A DNA stretch of 64,000 nucleotides from Ardenticatenaceae bacterium (GTDB lineage Bacteria; Chloroflexota; Anaerolineae; Promineifilales; Promineifilaceae), in the NCBI GenBank assembly GCA_020634395.1, contig JACKBU010000001.1, positions 62,001-126,000 on the forward strand, given 5' to 3'. The position numbers were made by a program, and so were the translations under genes. Below, piece by piece: positions 48,983 to 58,871 of this stretch (positions are counted from its first letter, which is position 1; each line of letters begins with the position of its first letter). The notes beneath the pieces were generated by a model. The model was not told the origin of the DNA, searched no databases, and saw only the letters and a list, made by a program, of their open reading frames with translations.

Positions 48983-51900
48983 TATCCGCTCCAACAGGTA
49001 AGATTTGTGGATTTTGGCTTAGATAGACGGTGATGGTCGTGCCCTGATCGGGCTGGCTTTCCAGGATAAATGTGCCGCCAAACTGCTCCACTTGTTTTTT
49101 AATAGTCAGCAAGCCGCTGCCGGTGATCTCCAGCGGCCATTTTTCGGCCTGAAAACCACGGCCGTTATCCTGCAAACGGATCATCAAGTCCGATCCGTCG
49201 GCTTGCAGCGTCACGTCAACACGCGAGGCTTGGGCATGTTTGAGCGTATTGTTCAACGCTTCCTGGGAAATGCGGTAAAGGCTTTCTTCTAGTTCCGGCG
49301 GCAGCGCCAGGTTTTCCGGCGCGGCGAGGAACGTTTCGATGCCGGCGCGTTCTTCCACATTGTCCAGGCGGTAACGCAGCGCGTGGACCAGCCCTTCTTC
49401 CAGCAGCGTGGTAGAGCGTAAATCGTATAACATCAAGCGCATCTCTCGTAAGGCCTGCAGCGAGGTGCTGACAATCTGACCGAGATATACTTTCACACGC
49501 TCTTCGCGGCCAGCTTGCAGCAGTTCGCTTCCTGCTTCTGCGAAGAGGGTCAGGCTGTATAACGATTGCGTCACGGAATCGTGCAGTTCGCGGGCCATTC
49601 GCTCTCGTTCTTGCATGACGGCCAACTGGCGGGCGTTTTGTTGCAGACGGCCGTTCTCAATGGTGATGGCCACGTGGTCGGCGATGGCGGCCAACAAAGC
49701 CAGATCCTCAGCCGTGAATTGGCGCCCGCTATTGTGAACGGCGCTCAATACGCCCATCAATTTTCCTTTCGAGCGCATGACCACGCCGGCATAGGTCAGT
49801 TCGCCAAACGGCACAGTGAACTGCGAACCATAAGACGTGGCCGCCAGGTCTTTCACCGTAGAGGCTGGGGCAGCAGGGCGCAGCAAATCGGCGACGATAT
49901 CGTGGTCGAAGGAAACCTGTTCGATATACGGCCGTACATAGGCAGGCACGCCAACTTCATGCAGCAAACAAAAGGTGTCATCCCCGCACCGCAGATGGAC
50001 GGCTCCGGCGAAACAGCCGAACGCCGTCAGAACCGTTTCCAACGCCGAGGCCAAAACCGGCTCAATTTCTACCGGTTCATTGGCCAGAGCCGAGATGTTA
50101 TAGAGGATATTCAGATCGCGTATGCGCTCCGAAATCCTGCGTTCCAACTGGTCCGTATACTGCTGCATCTGCTGATAAAGGTTGGCATTATCAATAGCAA
50201 TTGCGGCCTGATTGGCAAACGCTAGCGCCAGGTAAGCATCCGACTCCTTGTAAAAATTCGGTTCGTACTTATCCAGCGTCAGCAAACCAAGCATTCTCCC
50301 CCTTACCATCATAGGCACGCCCAGCCAGCAGCGAATATCTTCCGCGCCCGGCAAAGCCAGCCAATCGGTGTTTTCCTGGGTATCGGCAATGATGTAAGGT
50401 TGCAGCGTTTTGTTGATGATGCGGTTGACGTGGGACAGCATGGGCAGTTGTTCGTTAATCAGGCGTGCCAAGCCGGCTTTCAGACCACGCTGGGCTACAA
50501 TCTGAAAGGCGCCATCGCTCTTTAAACTCACCGTGGCACTGTCATAAGGGATTACCAGAGCCAACTGTTCCAGAATTTCGTCGAGTAGCTTTTGCTGTTC
50601 CTGGCTGGCATTGAGAATATTGGCTACCTGCCGCAGCGTCTCGGCACGCTGGCGTTCCACCTTTTCCCCTTCAAACAAACGCACATTCTGAATGGCCAGC
50701 GCCAGAGGCGGCGCAACTTGCTGCACGATCTCCACACGGTCGTGGGCAAAGGCATTGGGTTCTGTGGAAACCACGCCTAATGTGCCAATCTGTTCTTCAT
50801 GGGCCTGAAGCGGTACAGCGTAAAGAGAACGGCCGTTTCTCTCGCGGATGTTCTCTAAAAATACGGGAAGGTCTGCTTCCGCTGGCAAATCGCTGAACCG
50901 GTAAAATGGCTCATCAGCCATTTGGCGCAACGCGGCCTCGGCGATGTGAAAACGCTGCTCCTGCCGGCCGCCAGCCAAGCTGTGGGTGATGCAGACGACT
51001 TCTTCTTCGGCCCAGTCGAACAAAGCCACAAATGCCGTCACGCCTGGCACAAAGTCTTGCAGCGATTTCAGGGTGACCAGGACAATGTCTTGAATAGAAT
51101 TGGCAGCCAGGATAGCCAGGTCTATCTGATGGATAGCATTCAGGCGCTCGTTGTAGCGGCGCTGGATACTTTCCGACTGTTTTTGCGGGGTTATATCGGT
51201 GACGGAGGTGATAAGGTGTCCGGGGGCCTGTTCCTGTCGCGGAGCCAGGGTCCAGCGGTAAATAACCTGGATAATTTCTCCTGTCCATAAGCAGCAGGAA
51301 GTTTCGCATTCGAAGGATGAACGGCCGTTTCCCAAGGCCGCCAGGCTTTCTACACATCGCGGATAGGCCTCACTGGCTAACAAGACGTGCGGGCCAACCA
51401 TAAGGCTTTGTTTGTCTGGCGCTTTGAATATGGAAACGGCCGTTTCATTGACGTTTATCGTCTTCATCAAGCCCAGATAGGCATCCACTTCCCCTGGATT
51501 AGCCGCAAAATAGTCCGTAAAATCCTCCACCCCCCTTGCACGCAAACGGTGCAGGGCCGCCAACACCTCAGAAGCATCATACTCCCACAAGGCAACCGGC
51601 GCGACCTCAAACAGCAGACGAAACCCCTCCTCGCGCTTGCGAATGATCGCCTGCCGGTTTTCCATAAAATTCAAAAGAATCAAGAGCAAAAAGGAAAAAA
51701 TGCCAAAAAACATGATCCAGGAGACCAGGTTTAGAGACACATTTTCTGCGGAAAAGAGCGGCACTAACAAACCAGGAGCCTTCAAAAACGTGAGGAGAAC
51801 AGCCGAAACTCCAATCAAAAAAACAAAAAAAAGTGTGGACCGTCTTCCAAGAAAAAGAGCCGAAAATATGAGGATAAAGAGGTAATAGGATGAGAGGAAG

Positions 51901-52244
51901 TTGTTCGGAACACCGCCATTTAACACAATCGCCGCGGAAATATAAAAATACATGCCCCCGGTAAGCCATAAAGCAGCTACCCACACGGCACTTTTGCGTA
52001 AAATGGCCAGTCCAAATAAACAATAAATAAACCAGACGGAATAGAAAAGCAGGGAACGAACGTGCAAGTACGCATCGTTGCGAATTTCTGCAGGCACAAA
52101 GAGTGTCAACAACAACGCCGCCAGACCGGTGGAAATATAAACCGTTTGCAAGCGCTGCCGCTGCGCTGCCTCTTCTTCCGGCGTCCAGACTGGGACATTG
52201 AGGATAGCCTTCAGTTTATCCATCAGGGTCAATTTTGCTGTCAT
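48951..52244 (-). CDS. Large GAF/PAS-domain histidine kinase (HisKA_3)
   Basis: A 1097-residue membrane kinase: about five to six N-terminal TM helices to ~200, a PAS-like region (~210-350), two or three GAF domains (~400-850; one opens FVPGVTAFVALFDW), then HisKA_3 with the autophosphorylation motif RELHDSVTQSLYSL and a HATPase_c domain (EALNNTLKHAQ, DNGRGF). The cognate regulator gene follows with a 32-bp overlap. The start ATG overlaps the upstream amidohydrolase stop as ATGA. The ligand is unknown. Confidence 0.95.
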   Translation of the reverse strand: MTAKLTLMDKLKAILNVPVWTPEEEAAQRQRLQTVYISTGLAALLLTLFVPAEIRNDAYLHVRSLLFYSVWFIYCLFGLAILRKSAVWVAALWLTGGMYFYISAAIVLNGGVPNNFLSSYYLFILIFSALFLGRRSTLFFVFLIGVSAVLLTFLKAPGLLVPLFSAENVSLNLVSWIMFFGIFSFLLLILLNFMENRQAIIRKREEGFRLLFEVAPVALWEYDASEVLAALHRLRARGVEDFTDYFAANPGEVDAYLGLMKTINVNETAVSIFKAPDKQSLMVGPHVLLASEAYPRCVESLAALGNGRSSFECETSCCLWTGEIIQVIYRWTLAPRQEQAPGHLITSVTDITPQKQSESIQRRYNERLNAIHQIDLAILAANSIQDIVLVTLKSLQDFVPGVTAFVALFDWAEEEVVCITHSLAGGRQEQRFHIAEAALRQMADEPFYRFSDLPAEADLPVFLENIRERNGRSLYAVPLQAHEEQIGTLGVVSTEPNAFAHDRVEIVQQVAPPLALAIQNVRLFEGEKVERQRAETLRQVANILNASQEQQKLLDEILEQLALVIPYDSATVSLKSDGAFQIVAQRGLKAGLARLINEQLPMLSHVNRIINKTLQPYIIADTQENTDWLALPGAEDIRCWLGVPMMVRGRMLGLLTLDKYEPNFYKESDAYLALAFANQAAIAIDNANLYQQMQQYTDQLERRISERIRDLNILYNISALANEPVEIEPVLASALETVLTAFGCFAGAVHLRCGDDTFCLLHEVGVPAYVRPYIEQVSFDHDIVADLLRPAAPASTVKDLAATSYGSQFTVPFGELTYAGVVMRSKGKLMGVLSAVHNSGRQFTAEDLALLAAIADHVAITIENGRLQQNARQLAVMQERERMARELHDSVTQSLYSLTLFAEAGSELLQAGREERVKVYLGQIVSTSLQALREMRLMLYDLRSTTLLEEGLVHALRYRLDNVEERAGIETFLAAPENLALPPELEESLYRISQEALNNTLKHAQASRVDVTLQADGSDLMIRLQDNGRGFQAEKWPLEITGSGLLTIKKQVEQFGGTFILESQPDQGTTITVYLSQNPQILPVGADNGRADKNPHR

Positions 52245-53065
52245 AACACGGCCGTTACTTCGACAATGGCCTGCCAGATACGCTCTCGCAAGAGATTCAA
52301 CAGAACCGTATTGGGCGGTACGATCTGGGAATCGCTCGTTTGTGGGCCAATGTATAGTGCCCGGCTTAATTCAATCATTAACCAGGGCTTATACGTCCCG
52401 CCATAAATGCGCATACCCCATCCACCCAGATAGGGCTGATTAAGGGCGTGTGGCGCACCAGTAGGGGCGAGATCGGGCACATCGGCCAGCAGTTCGCCCA
52501 GGCGTTGGCCCAAGAGACGCGTGGCCTGTGGCGAGGCGCTGATGTGGGCCCAATTTTCTCGCGGTTCGCCAAAGGGATCGCCTAGATTGCTGACAGAGAC
52601 GCGCGGACGCACGGCCGTTGGGTCGTCGTACGCCGACGGGCCAATGGCCGCCATGCTGTGACAATCGACAACCAGTTTAACGGCCGTATCATCCACAATC
52701 GCCGCCAGCTTTTCATGCCACGGCCGCCAGTAGGTGGCAATCAGGCTGTTTACCATGTCTACGTCTGGAGCCAGACCCTCGTGGAAAACCGGCACGCCAT
52801 AACTGGTCTGGCCTTTAACCGCGCCATCACCCAGGCGGTGATGCAGCGCTGCATCATCAGGCCGGTTAACGTCCAGAATGCCGCGCGCAAAAGGAAAGTT
52901 CAACCAGTGCAGTACGCGGTCCCGATAATCAAAAATTTCATCTACGTACGCATCCGCCTCATTAAAAATCTGGGCCGGAGTCAGCGCCACGCGGTTAGTC
53001 AGTTCGGGCGGCACGGCTAAGCCGCCGTGCGGTAATAGGATGGCAATGGGTAACGTCTGTGTCAT
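52241..53065 (-). CDS. N-formylglutamate amidohydrolase family protein
   Basis: A 274-residue zinc hydrolase of the FGase family. Motifs: LLPHGGLAVPPEL (HGG), DVNRPDD and VVDCHSMAAIG (DCHS). In characterised members these bind zinc and cleave N-formyl- or related amides. There is no histidine-degradation gene nearby, so the substrate may differ. It overlaps the downstream histidine kinase by 4 bp, which couples an enzyme to a sensor kinase. Confidence 0.85.
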   Translation of the reverse strand: MTQTLPIAILLPHGGLAVPPELTNRVALTPAQIFNEADAYVDEIFDYRDRVLHWLNFPFARGILDVNRPDDAALHHRLGDGAVKGQTSYGVPVFHEGLAPDVDMVNSLIATYWRPWHEKLAAIVDDTAVKLVVDCHSMAAIGPSAYDDPTAVRPRVSVSNLGDPFGEPRENWAHISASPQATRLLGQRLGELLADVPDLAPTGAPHALNQPYLGGWGMRIYGGTYKPWLMIELSRALYIGPQTSDSQIVPPNTVLLNLLRERIWQAIVEVTAVL

Positions 53066-53287
53066 TTACCTGATTCTCGTTTTAGATTTTTTGCTGCGCT
53101 AAAGCCAAGTATACGCAATTTTTGGGCCATATTGCCAGACATTGACAGATGTCGCTGCTGTATGGCACGGCAGCGCAGCAACGGCATATAGGCCATTCCT
53201 AATATACTCATCGTTCTCTTTCTGATATAGAATGAAACAATACCTTGTATAACTCGCTTAAGGCGATAATGAAAGACAGCCGGCGAC

Positions 53288-56200
53288 ATGAATTTATCGG
53301 AACATTTTATCGTGAAACCAATTAGAACTTTGTGGCGCACCCTGACTGCTCCCCACCCCTCTCTTTCCGGCGAACAAGAGCGAAGAGCGAAGCTGCTGCT
53401 AGAACTGCTGCTGTTTATGATTTGCACGGCCGTTTTGTCGCTGCTCGTCCAGTTTTTCTTTCCAGGTGACAGCCGACCGCTGCTCCTGGCGACGCAGCTA
53501 TTGGGCATTGGGCTTTTCCTCGGCGTCTATGCGCTCGGCCGTTCACAACACCTCAACTGGGCCACCATCTTATTTGTTGCCAGCTTTGATCTGTTTATAT
53601 GCGTGGGCATCATGGCACTGCCTCCCATCAACTACCTCATGCCCATGTATTTGATCATTCCCGTCATTCTGACCTGGATGTTGTCATCCTTTCGCCAGTC
53701 GCTGGTCGTCGCCGTGGGCAATCTGGTCTTACTGTTCCTCCTTTTGATCATTGCGCGCGTCCCGTCCATGCAAGTCGTTTACGTGCTGGTGATTTTTTAT
53801 CTCGTCACCAGCCTGTTGATCTTGCTTTTTATCCAGCAATATCACTATCGGGAGATGCAAAATCTTCAGATACGGGAAGCCAACGAAAACCGCCTGCGCA
53901 TGTTTATTCAGGAGGCGGATGACTGGATTTTCTCGCTGGACGAAAACGGCCGTATCATCAGCGCCAACGACAAAACGTGCCATACACTCGGCCTGTCGGA
54001 AGCCGAGCTCCTGAGTAAAAGCCCCGTCGATTTTGTAAAACCTGGAGACCAGCGCCGGATCAAAGGCCTTCTGACGAATTTGTTTAATAATGAAACCATC
54101 ACGTCGGTCGAGGTGGAAGTCCCGGTGGCCCCGGGGAAAAACATCTGGCTGGAGGTCCGGGGACGGATTTTAGCCAAAGATGGCAAGGTCATTGGCACCA
54201 TCCACATTGCACGCGACATCACAGAGCGCAAACGAGCCGCCTGGCTGCAACAAAAGCTGAACTGGGAAACCACCCTGCTGTTTGAAGCCAGCCAATCTCT
54301 ATCCCGGTCTCTAGATTTTGAGCACATTTATGAAACGATTTACACCATCATCCTCACGGTTATGGACTGCCCTTTGCTGGTAATTTATAGGCACGAGCCG
54401 GAAATGCAGCAGCTCTGCTTTGCCCACATCCGGCAGGATGGCTCGCCTCTGGATTTGCGCGGTTTGTCCAACGAACGCGTGCGGCTGCCAGAGGAAGATC
54501 CCTGCCGGCAGGCCATCGCTTCGGGGGAGATGCGGCTGCTGATTGGGGAAACGGCCGTTTCCGCCCGCACCGCCCTGACCAACCGCATCCCCGCCCTGGC
54601 TGCCCCCTCTTCTCCAGAGTCGATAGCAGCCGCCCTTATCCTGCCTCTTAAATTTGAAAACCAGATCCACAATCTCGTGCAAATTTTTGTGCCCTATATC
54701 CCCGAATACACGGTCGACGATCAGCGGTTTTGGGAATCCTTCTCGCAGCAGGTAGCCGCAGCCCTGGCCACCGCCCGCCTGTTAACCAAAAATCAGCACG
54801 AAATTCAGGAACGCCGCCGCGCCGAAATAGAAGCGGTCCATCGCCAGGCTGAAGCCGAAATGTTGCGCCAGGCCGCCGCCATCATAAACTCCTCGCTCTC
54901 CCTCAATGTCGTCCTGACGCGCATTCTGGAACAACTGCACACCGCCATTCCCTACGACAGCGCTTCCATCCAGCAAAAGGTAGGCAACGATCTCACCATT
55001 CGCGCCGCCCGAGGGTTTGCCAACGACGCCGCTTTGGTCAACTGCAGCTTCTCCGTTACGGCCGATCTGCCTAACGTCGAGGTCCTGCATACCTTAAAAC
55101 CCTTGGCCGTGGCCGATGTGCGGACCTCTTATCCTTCATTTGATACGCTTGCCCCCGACTATCAGGCTGAACACATTGTTTCCTGGCTGGGTGTGCCCCT
55201 GGTTGTGGACGAAACTGTTTTAGGCATGATTACCATCGACCGCAACACCGTACGGCCGTTTTCCGATGAAGAAATCGCCATGACCGTGGCCTTTGCCAAC
55301 CACGCCTCCATCGCCCTGCGCAACGCCCATCTCTACGAGGAAATGGAGAGCCAGAACGTGCAGCTAGAGCAGGCCGTCGCCGCCCGCACCGCCGAACTAC
55401 AGCGCACCACCGATCAGATCGAAGCCATCTTCAACAACAGCCCAGACGCCATCCTGCTGCTGGACCCCGACTACAACGTCGAGCGGGTAAACCCGGCGCT
55501 GGAAACTCTGTTCGGCTTCCAGCGCGAAGAAGTGCAGGGAAAGCCGCCCTTTTCCCTGGCCACAACCGCTTCGCGGGATCAATTTGTACAGGCCTTCAGC
55601 ACGGCCGTTGCCTCTGGCCGGCCGCAGCGCCTGGAGCTTACCGCCCGGCGCAAAGACCAATCCCTGTTCGATGTCACTGTTGCCCTGGCCCCGATTTATG
55701 AGCAAGAAACCGTAACGGCCGTCGTCTGCAGCCTCCACGACATCAGCGCCTTTAAAGAAGTCGAGCGCCTGAAAGATGACTTTGTCTCCAACGTCTCCCA
55801 CGAACTGCGCACGCCCATCGCCAACCTTAAACTCCACAACGATCTCATCAAGTTAAATCCGCAAAAACAAGAAATCTACCTGCAAAGACAGGCACGCGAA
55901 ATCGAGCGCCTGACGATTATCATCGAATCGCTGCTGCGCCTTTCGCGCCTGGATCAACACAATGTCGAGGTAACGCTAACGGCCGTTAACCTCTTAACCC
56001 TGGCCCAAGAATACATACAAGACCGCTCTACGCAGGCAGCCAACGCCGGGCTAACCCTGAAACTGGACGACCGGGTAGACCTGCCGCTCGCCCACGCCGA
56101 CCCGCGCCTGGTCGGGCAAGTAATTGGCATCATTCTCACCAACGCCCTCACCTACACCCCCGCCGGCGGAACCATCCGCTTTTGCGGCCACACGCGCCAG

Positions 56201-56455
56201 CACAAAACCGGGCAGTGGGTAGGCCTCAGCATTCACGATACCGGCCCCGGCATTCCCTCCAGCGAGCAAAACCAGGTGTTTAGCCGTTTCTTCCGTGGGC
56301 AGGCCGGGCGCACTTCCGGCGTGCCGGGCACCGGTCTGGGACTGGCCATAGCCCAGGAAATCATGGCCCTCCATCAAGGAGAAATCGAGATGATCAGTCC
56401 CGACGACAAACGAGGCACAACGTTTACTATCTGGCTGCCGGTCGCCAACGACTAA
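53288..56455 (+). CDS. Large PAS/GAF hybrid-sensor histidine kinase (classical HisKA)
   Basis: A 1055-residue sensor: about six TM helices up to ~200, then PAS (~205-320, FIQEADDWIFSLDENGRIIS), two GAF domains (~340-690), a second PAS (~705-815, IFNNSPDAILLLDPDY), HisKA with VSNVSHELRTPIANLKL and HATPase_c with NALTYTPAGG, HDTGPGIP and GVPGTGLGLAIAQEI. No receiver domain is attached and no response regulator follows on this strand. It is divergent from the amidohydrolase gene, with a 222-bp promoter gap that holds no obvious repeats. Confidence 0.95.
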   Translation: MNLSEHFIVKPIRTLWRTLTAPHPSLSGEQERRAKLLLELLLFMICTAVLSLLVQFFFPGDSRPLLLATQLLGIGLFLGVYALGRSQHLNWATILFVASFDLFICVGIMALPPINYLMPMYLIIPVILTWMLSSFRQSLVVAVGNLVLLFLLLIIARVPSMQVVYVLVIFYLVTSLLILLFIQQYHYREMQNLQIREANENRLRMFIQEADDWIFSLDENGRIISANDKTCHTLGLSEAELLSKSPVDFVKPGDQRRIKGLLTNLFNNETITSVEVEVPVAPGKNIWLEVRGRILAKDGKVIGTIHIARDITERKRAAWLQQKLNWETTLLFEASQSLSRSLDFEHIYETIYTIILTVMDCPLLVIYRHEPEMQQLCFAHIRQDGSPLDLRGLSNERVRLPEEDPCRQAIASGEMRLLIGETAVSARTALTNRIPALAAPSSPESIAAALILPLKFENQIHNLVQIFVPYIPEYTVDDQRFWESFSQQVAAALATARLLTKNQHEIQERRRAEIEAVHRQAEAEMLRQAAAIINSSLSLNVVLTRILEQLHTAIPYDSASIQQKVGNDLTIRAARGFANDAALVNCSFSVTADLPNVEVLHTLKPLAVADVRTSYPSFDTLAPDYQAEHIVSWLGVPLVVDETVLGMITIDRNTVRPFSDEEIAMTVAFANHASIALRNAHLYEEMESQNVQLEQAVAARTAELQRTTDQIEAIFNNSPDAILLLDPDYNVERVNPALETLFGFQREEVQGKPPFSLATTASRDQFVQAFSTAVASGRPQRLELTARRKDQSLFDVTVALAPIYEQETVTAVVCSLHDISAFKEVERLKDDFVSNVSHELRTPIANLKLHNDLIKLNPQKQEIYLQRQAREIERLTIIIESLLRLSRLDQHNVEVTLTAVNLLTLAQEYIQDRSTQAANAGLTLKLDDRVDLPLAHADPRLVGQVIGIILTNALTYTPAGGTIRFCGHTRQHKTGQWVGLSIHDTGPGIPSSEQNQVFSRFFRGQAGRTSGVPGTGLGLAIAQEIMALHQGEIEMISPDDKRGTTFTIWLPVAND

Positions 56456-56602
56456 GCGCCGCTGGCCCGTTCAGCCACTATCCAGGAATATCCATGAGCA
56501 CAAGCTCACCCATAGCAATGAAAGTGGGCAGCGGATTGCCGCTAATGGGTACGAATATGTGTTAGTTCGCTGCCATTTTCAGGAGAGACTTCACTGAAAA
56601 CC

Positions 56603-56664
56603 CAACCTCCCGGAGGTTTTCAGGACAGCGCAGTGTGGAGACCACAACCCCCGGGAGGTTTATT
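56603..56664. repeat. CTCCCGG hairpin upstream of the LLM oxidoreductase
   Basis: AACCTCCCGGAGGTTTT (a perfect palindrome around CCGG) is followed ~30 bp later by AACCCCCGGGAGGTTTA, again self-complementary. The same word occurs in the 60782-60814 hairpin (AACCTCCCGGAAGTTC). It probably forms a terminator for the upstream kinase gene. Confidence 0.7.
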
Positions 56665-56681
56665 TACAGAGGAGATGCTTC

Positions 56682-57548
56682 ATGAAAATCGGCGTAGTTT
56701 TCCCCCAAATCGAATTCGGCAGCGACCCGGCCGCCATCCGGGAGTATGCCCAGACGGCCGAAGCCCTGGGCTACCACCACATCCTGGCCTACGACCATGT
56801 CCTGGGCGCCAATCCCGACCGCCCTGGCGGCTGGCAAGGCCCGTACACCTACGAAAACCCTTTCCACGAGCCATTCGTCTTGTTCAGCTACATGGCCGCG
56901 CTCACCAGCCGGGTGGAATTTGTCACCGGCATCCTCATTTTGCCGCAGCGCGAAACGGCCCTGGTAGCCAAACAGGCGGCCGAGGTGGACGTGTTGAGCA
57001 ACGGCCGTTTCCGCCTGGGTATCGGCAACGGCTGGAACAAAGTTGAATATACAGCGCTCAACCAGAACTTCCACACCCGCGGGCGGCGCATGGAAGAGCA
57101 GGTCAAGCTGCTGCGCCTCCTATGGACGCAGGATCTCGTCACCTTTAAGGGCGAGTGGCACACCATCCCCGACGCCGGTCTGAACCCGCTGCCGGTGCAG
57201 CGCCCTATCCCCATCTGGTTTGGCGGCCACGCCGACGCCGTGCTGCAGCGCGCCGCCCGCCTGGGCGATGGCTGGTTCCCCAACTACCGCAGCGCCGCCG
57301 CTGCCAAACCTTCGCTGGACAAGCTGGCGGAATACCTGGCGGCCAACGGCCGTTCCCTTGCCGATTTTGGCATCGAAGCGCGATTGTCTTATGGCGACGG
57401 CCGTGCCGACGAGTGGCAGCAAACCTTGTCCGAATGGCAGGAAGCCGGAGCCACCCACCTCACCCTCAACACCATGTACCTCGGCTTCGACACGCCGGGG
57501 AAACACATTGAGGCGATTACCCGATTTGCGGAGGCGATACGGCCGTGA
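56682..57548 (+). CDS. LLM-class F420-dependent oxidoreductase
   Basis: A 288-residue luciferase-like monooxygenase-fold protein with the TIM-barrel motifs KIGVVFPQIEFG, YHHILAYDHVLG, VEFVTGILILPQRETALVAKQ and FRLGIGNGWNKVEY, typical of the F420-dependent group. The ribosome-binding site is GAGGAG before ATG 56682. It is followed by an acyl-CoA dehydrogenase gene after an iterated hairpin; a shared catabolic role is possible. The substrate is unknown. Confidence 0.9.
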   Translation: MKIGVVFPQIEFGSDPAAIREYAQTAEALGYHHILAYDHVLGANPDRPGGWQGPYTYENPFHEPFVLFSYMAALTSRVEFVTGILILPQRETALVAKQAAEVDVLSNGRFRLGIGNGWNKVEYTALNQNFHTRGRRMEEQVKLLRLLWTQDLVTFKGEWHTIPDAGLNPLPVQRPIPIWFGGHADAVLQRAARLGDGWFPNYRSAAAAKPSLDKLAEYLAANGRSLADFGIEARLSYGDGRADEWQQTLSEWQEAGATHLTLNTMYLGFDTPGKHIEAITRFAEAIRP

Positions 57549-57553
57549 AAATT

Positions 57554-57605
57554 GATGCGTGATGCGTGAAGCGTGATTTTTTACGCATCACGCATCACGC
57601 ATCAC
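57554..57605. repeat. Iterated GATGCGTGA hairpin (family copy 2)
   Basis: GATGCGTGATGCGTGAAGCG (57554-57573) plus TGATTTT is followed by the inverted arm ACGCATCACGCATCACGC (57583-57600). The same family sits at 2999-3044 and 59467-59525. It separates the LLM and acyl-CoA dehydrogenase genes. Confidence 0.85.
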
Positions 57606-57627
57606 CATCACACATCCCGGAGGAGCT

Positions 57628-58770
57628 ATGAAACGAGAGATTTTTCACGACGAACACACCATGTTCCGCACGGCCGTGCGCCAATTCATCGCCCAGGAAG
57701 TCACGCCCTACCACGCCGCTTGGGAAGCCGTCGGGCAGGTGCCCCGCGACATCTGGCGCAAGGCCGGCGACGCCGGGTTCCTGTGCATGGCCGTGCCCGA
57801 AGCCTACGGCGGCCTGGGCGAACCCGACTTCCGCTACAACCTCATCCTGACCGAAGAATTTATGGCCGCCCTGGCCACCGGCCCCGGCTTCTCCCTGCAC
57901 ACCGATGTCGTCACGCCCTATTTGCTGAACTACGCCAGCGAGGAGCAAAAGCAGCGCTGGCTGCCCCGAATGATCAGCGGCGAGACCATCACGGCTATCG
58001 CCATGACCGAACCCAACGCCGGCAGCGACCTGGCGGGCATCCAGACAACGGCCGTGCGCCACGGCGACCACTACCTCCTCAACGGCCAGAAAACCTTCAT
58101 CACCAACGGCATCCTCAACGATCTGGTCATCGTCGCTGCCAAAACCGATCCCACCGCCCGCCACGCCGGGCTGACACTGCTGGTGGTGGAGCGCGGCATG
58201 GAAGGCTATACGCGCGGTCGTAACCTGGAGAAAATGGGCTGGCACGCCCAGGACACCGCCGAACTCTTCTTCGAGGACGTGCGCGTGCCGATCGCCAACC
58301 GCCTGGGCGAAGAGGGCGCGGGTTTCATCTATCTGGTGCAAAATCTGCCGCAGGAGCGGCTGTCGATTGCCGCCGCGGCCGTCGCCCAGGCGCAGGCGGC
58401 GCTGGACATGACCATCCGCTATGCCCAGGAGCGCACCGCTTTTGGCCGCCCCATCGGCAAGTTCCAGAACAGCCGCTTTAAGCTGGCAGAGATGAAAACG
58501 GAGCTGGAAATTGCCTGGGTGTTTCTGGACCGCTGTGTGCTGGCTCACAATGCCGGGGAGTTAACGGCCGTCGACGCCGCCATGGCCAAATGGTGGACCA
58601 CCGAACTGAACAAACGGATCATCGACCAGTGCCTCCAGCTTCACGGCGGCTACGGTTACATGAAGGAGTATCCCATCGCCTGGCTCTACACCGAAATGCG
58701 CTGGCAAACCATCGGCGGCGGCTCCACCGAAATCATGAAGGATTTGATTGGCCGGGCGATGGGCTTTTAA
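57628..58770 (+). CDS. Acyl-CoA dehydrogenase
   Basis: A 380-residue FAD-dependent dehydrogenase. The N-terminal helical domain begins HTMFRTAVRQFIAQEV; the FAD-binding motifs AIAMTEPNAGSDLAGIQTTA and the substrate/FAD loop GQKTFITNGILNDLVI follow; the C-terminal helices contain the family ERLSIAAAAVAQAQAALD and QLHGGYGYMKEYPI, where the catalytic Glu region is expected. It oxidises acyl-CoA to enoyl-CoA. GGAGGAG lies before ATG 57628. No other beta-oxidation gene is adjacent. Confidence 0.95.
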   Translation: MKREIFHDEHTMFRTAVRQFIAQEVTPYHAAWEAVGQVPRDIWRKAGDAGFLCMAVPEAYGGLGEPDFRYNLILTEEFMAALATGPGFSLHTDVVTPYLLNYASEEQKQRWLPRMISGETITAIAMTEPNAGSDLAGIQTTAVRHGDHYLLNGQKTFITNGILNDLVIVAAKTDPTARHAGLTLLVVERGMEGYTRGRNLEKMGWHAQDTAELFFEDVRVPIANRLGEEGAGFIYLVQNLPQERLSIAAAAVAQAQAALDMTIRYAQERTAFGRPIGKFQNSRFKLAEMKTELEIAWVFLDRCVLAHNAGELTAVDAAMAKWWTTELNKRIIDQCLQLHGGYGYMKEYPIAWLYTEMRWQTIGGGSTEIMKDLIGRAMGF

Positions 58771-58779
58771 AAGTATCAG

Positions 58780-58842
58780 CCACGAATTACACGAATTGCA
58801 CGAATAAAGACCTGTTTTCGTGAAATTCGTGAAATTCGTGGC
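58780..58842. repeat. Iterated ATTCGTG hairpin
   Basis: GCCACGAATTACACGAATTG (58780-58799) and CACGAA are followed after 11 bases by TTCGTGAAATTCGTGAAATT and CGTGGC (58817-58842). The arms pair over 26 bp with two mismatches. It lies between the acyl-CoA dehydrogenase and GNAT genes. Confidence 0.8.
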
Positions 58843-58871
58843 AAAACTTCTTTTTCAAATAGAGACTCACT

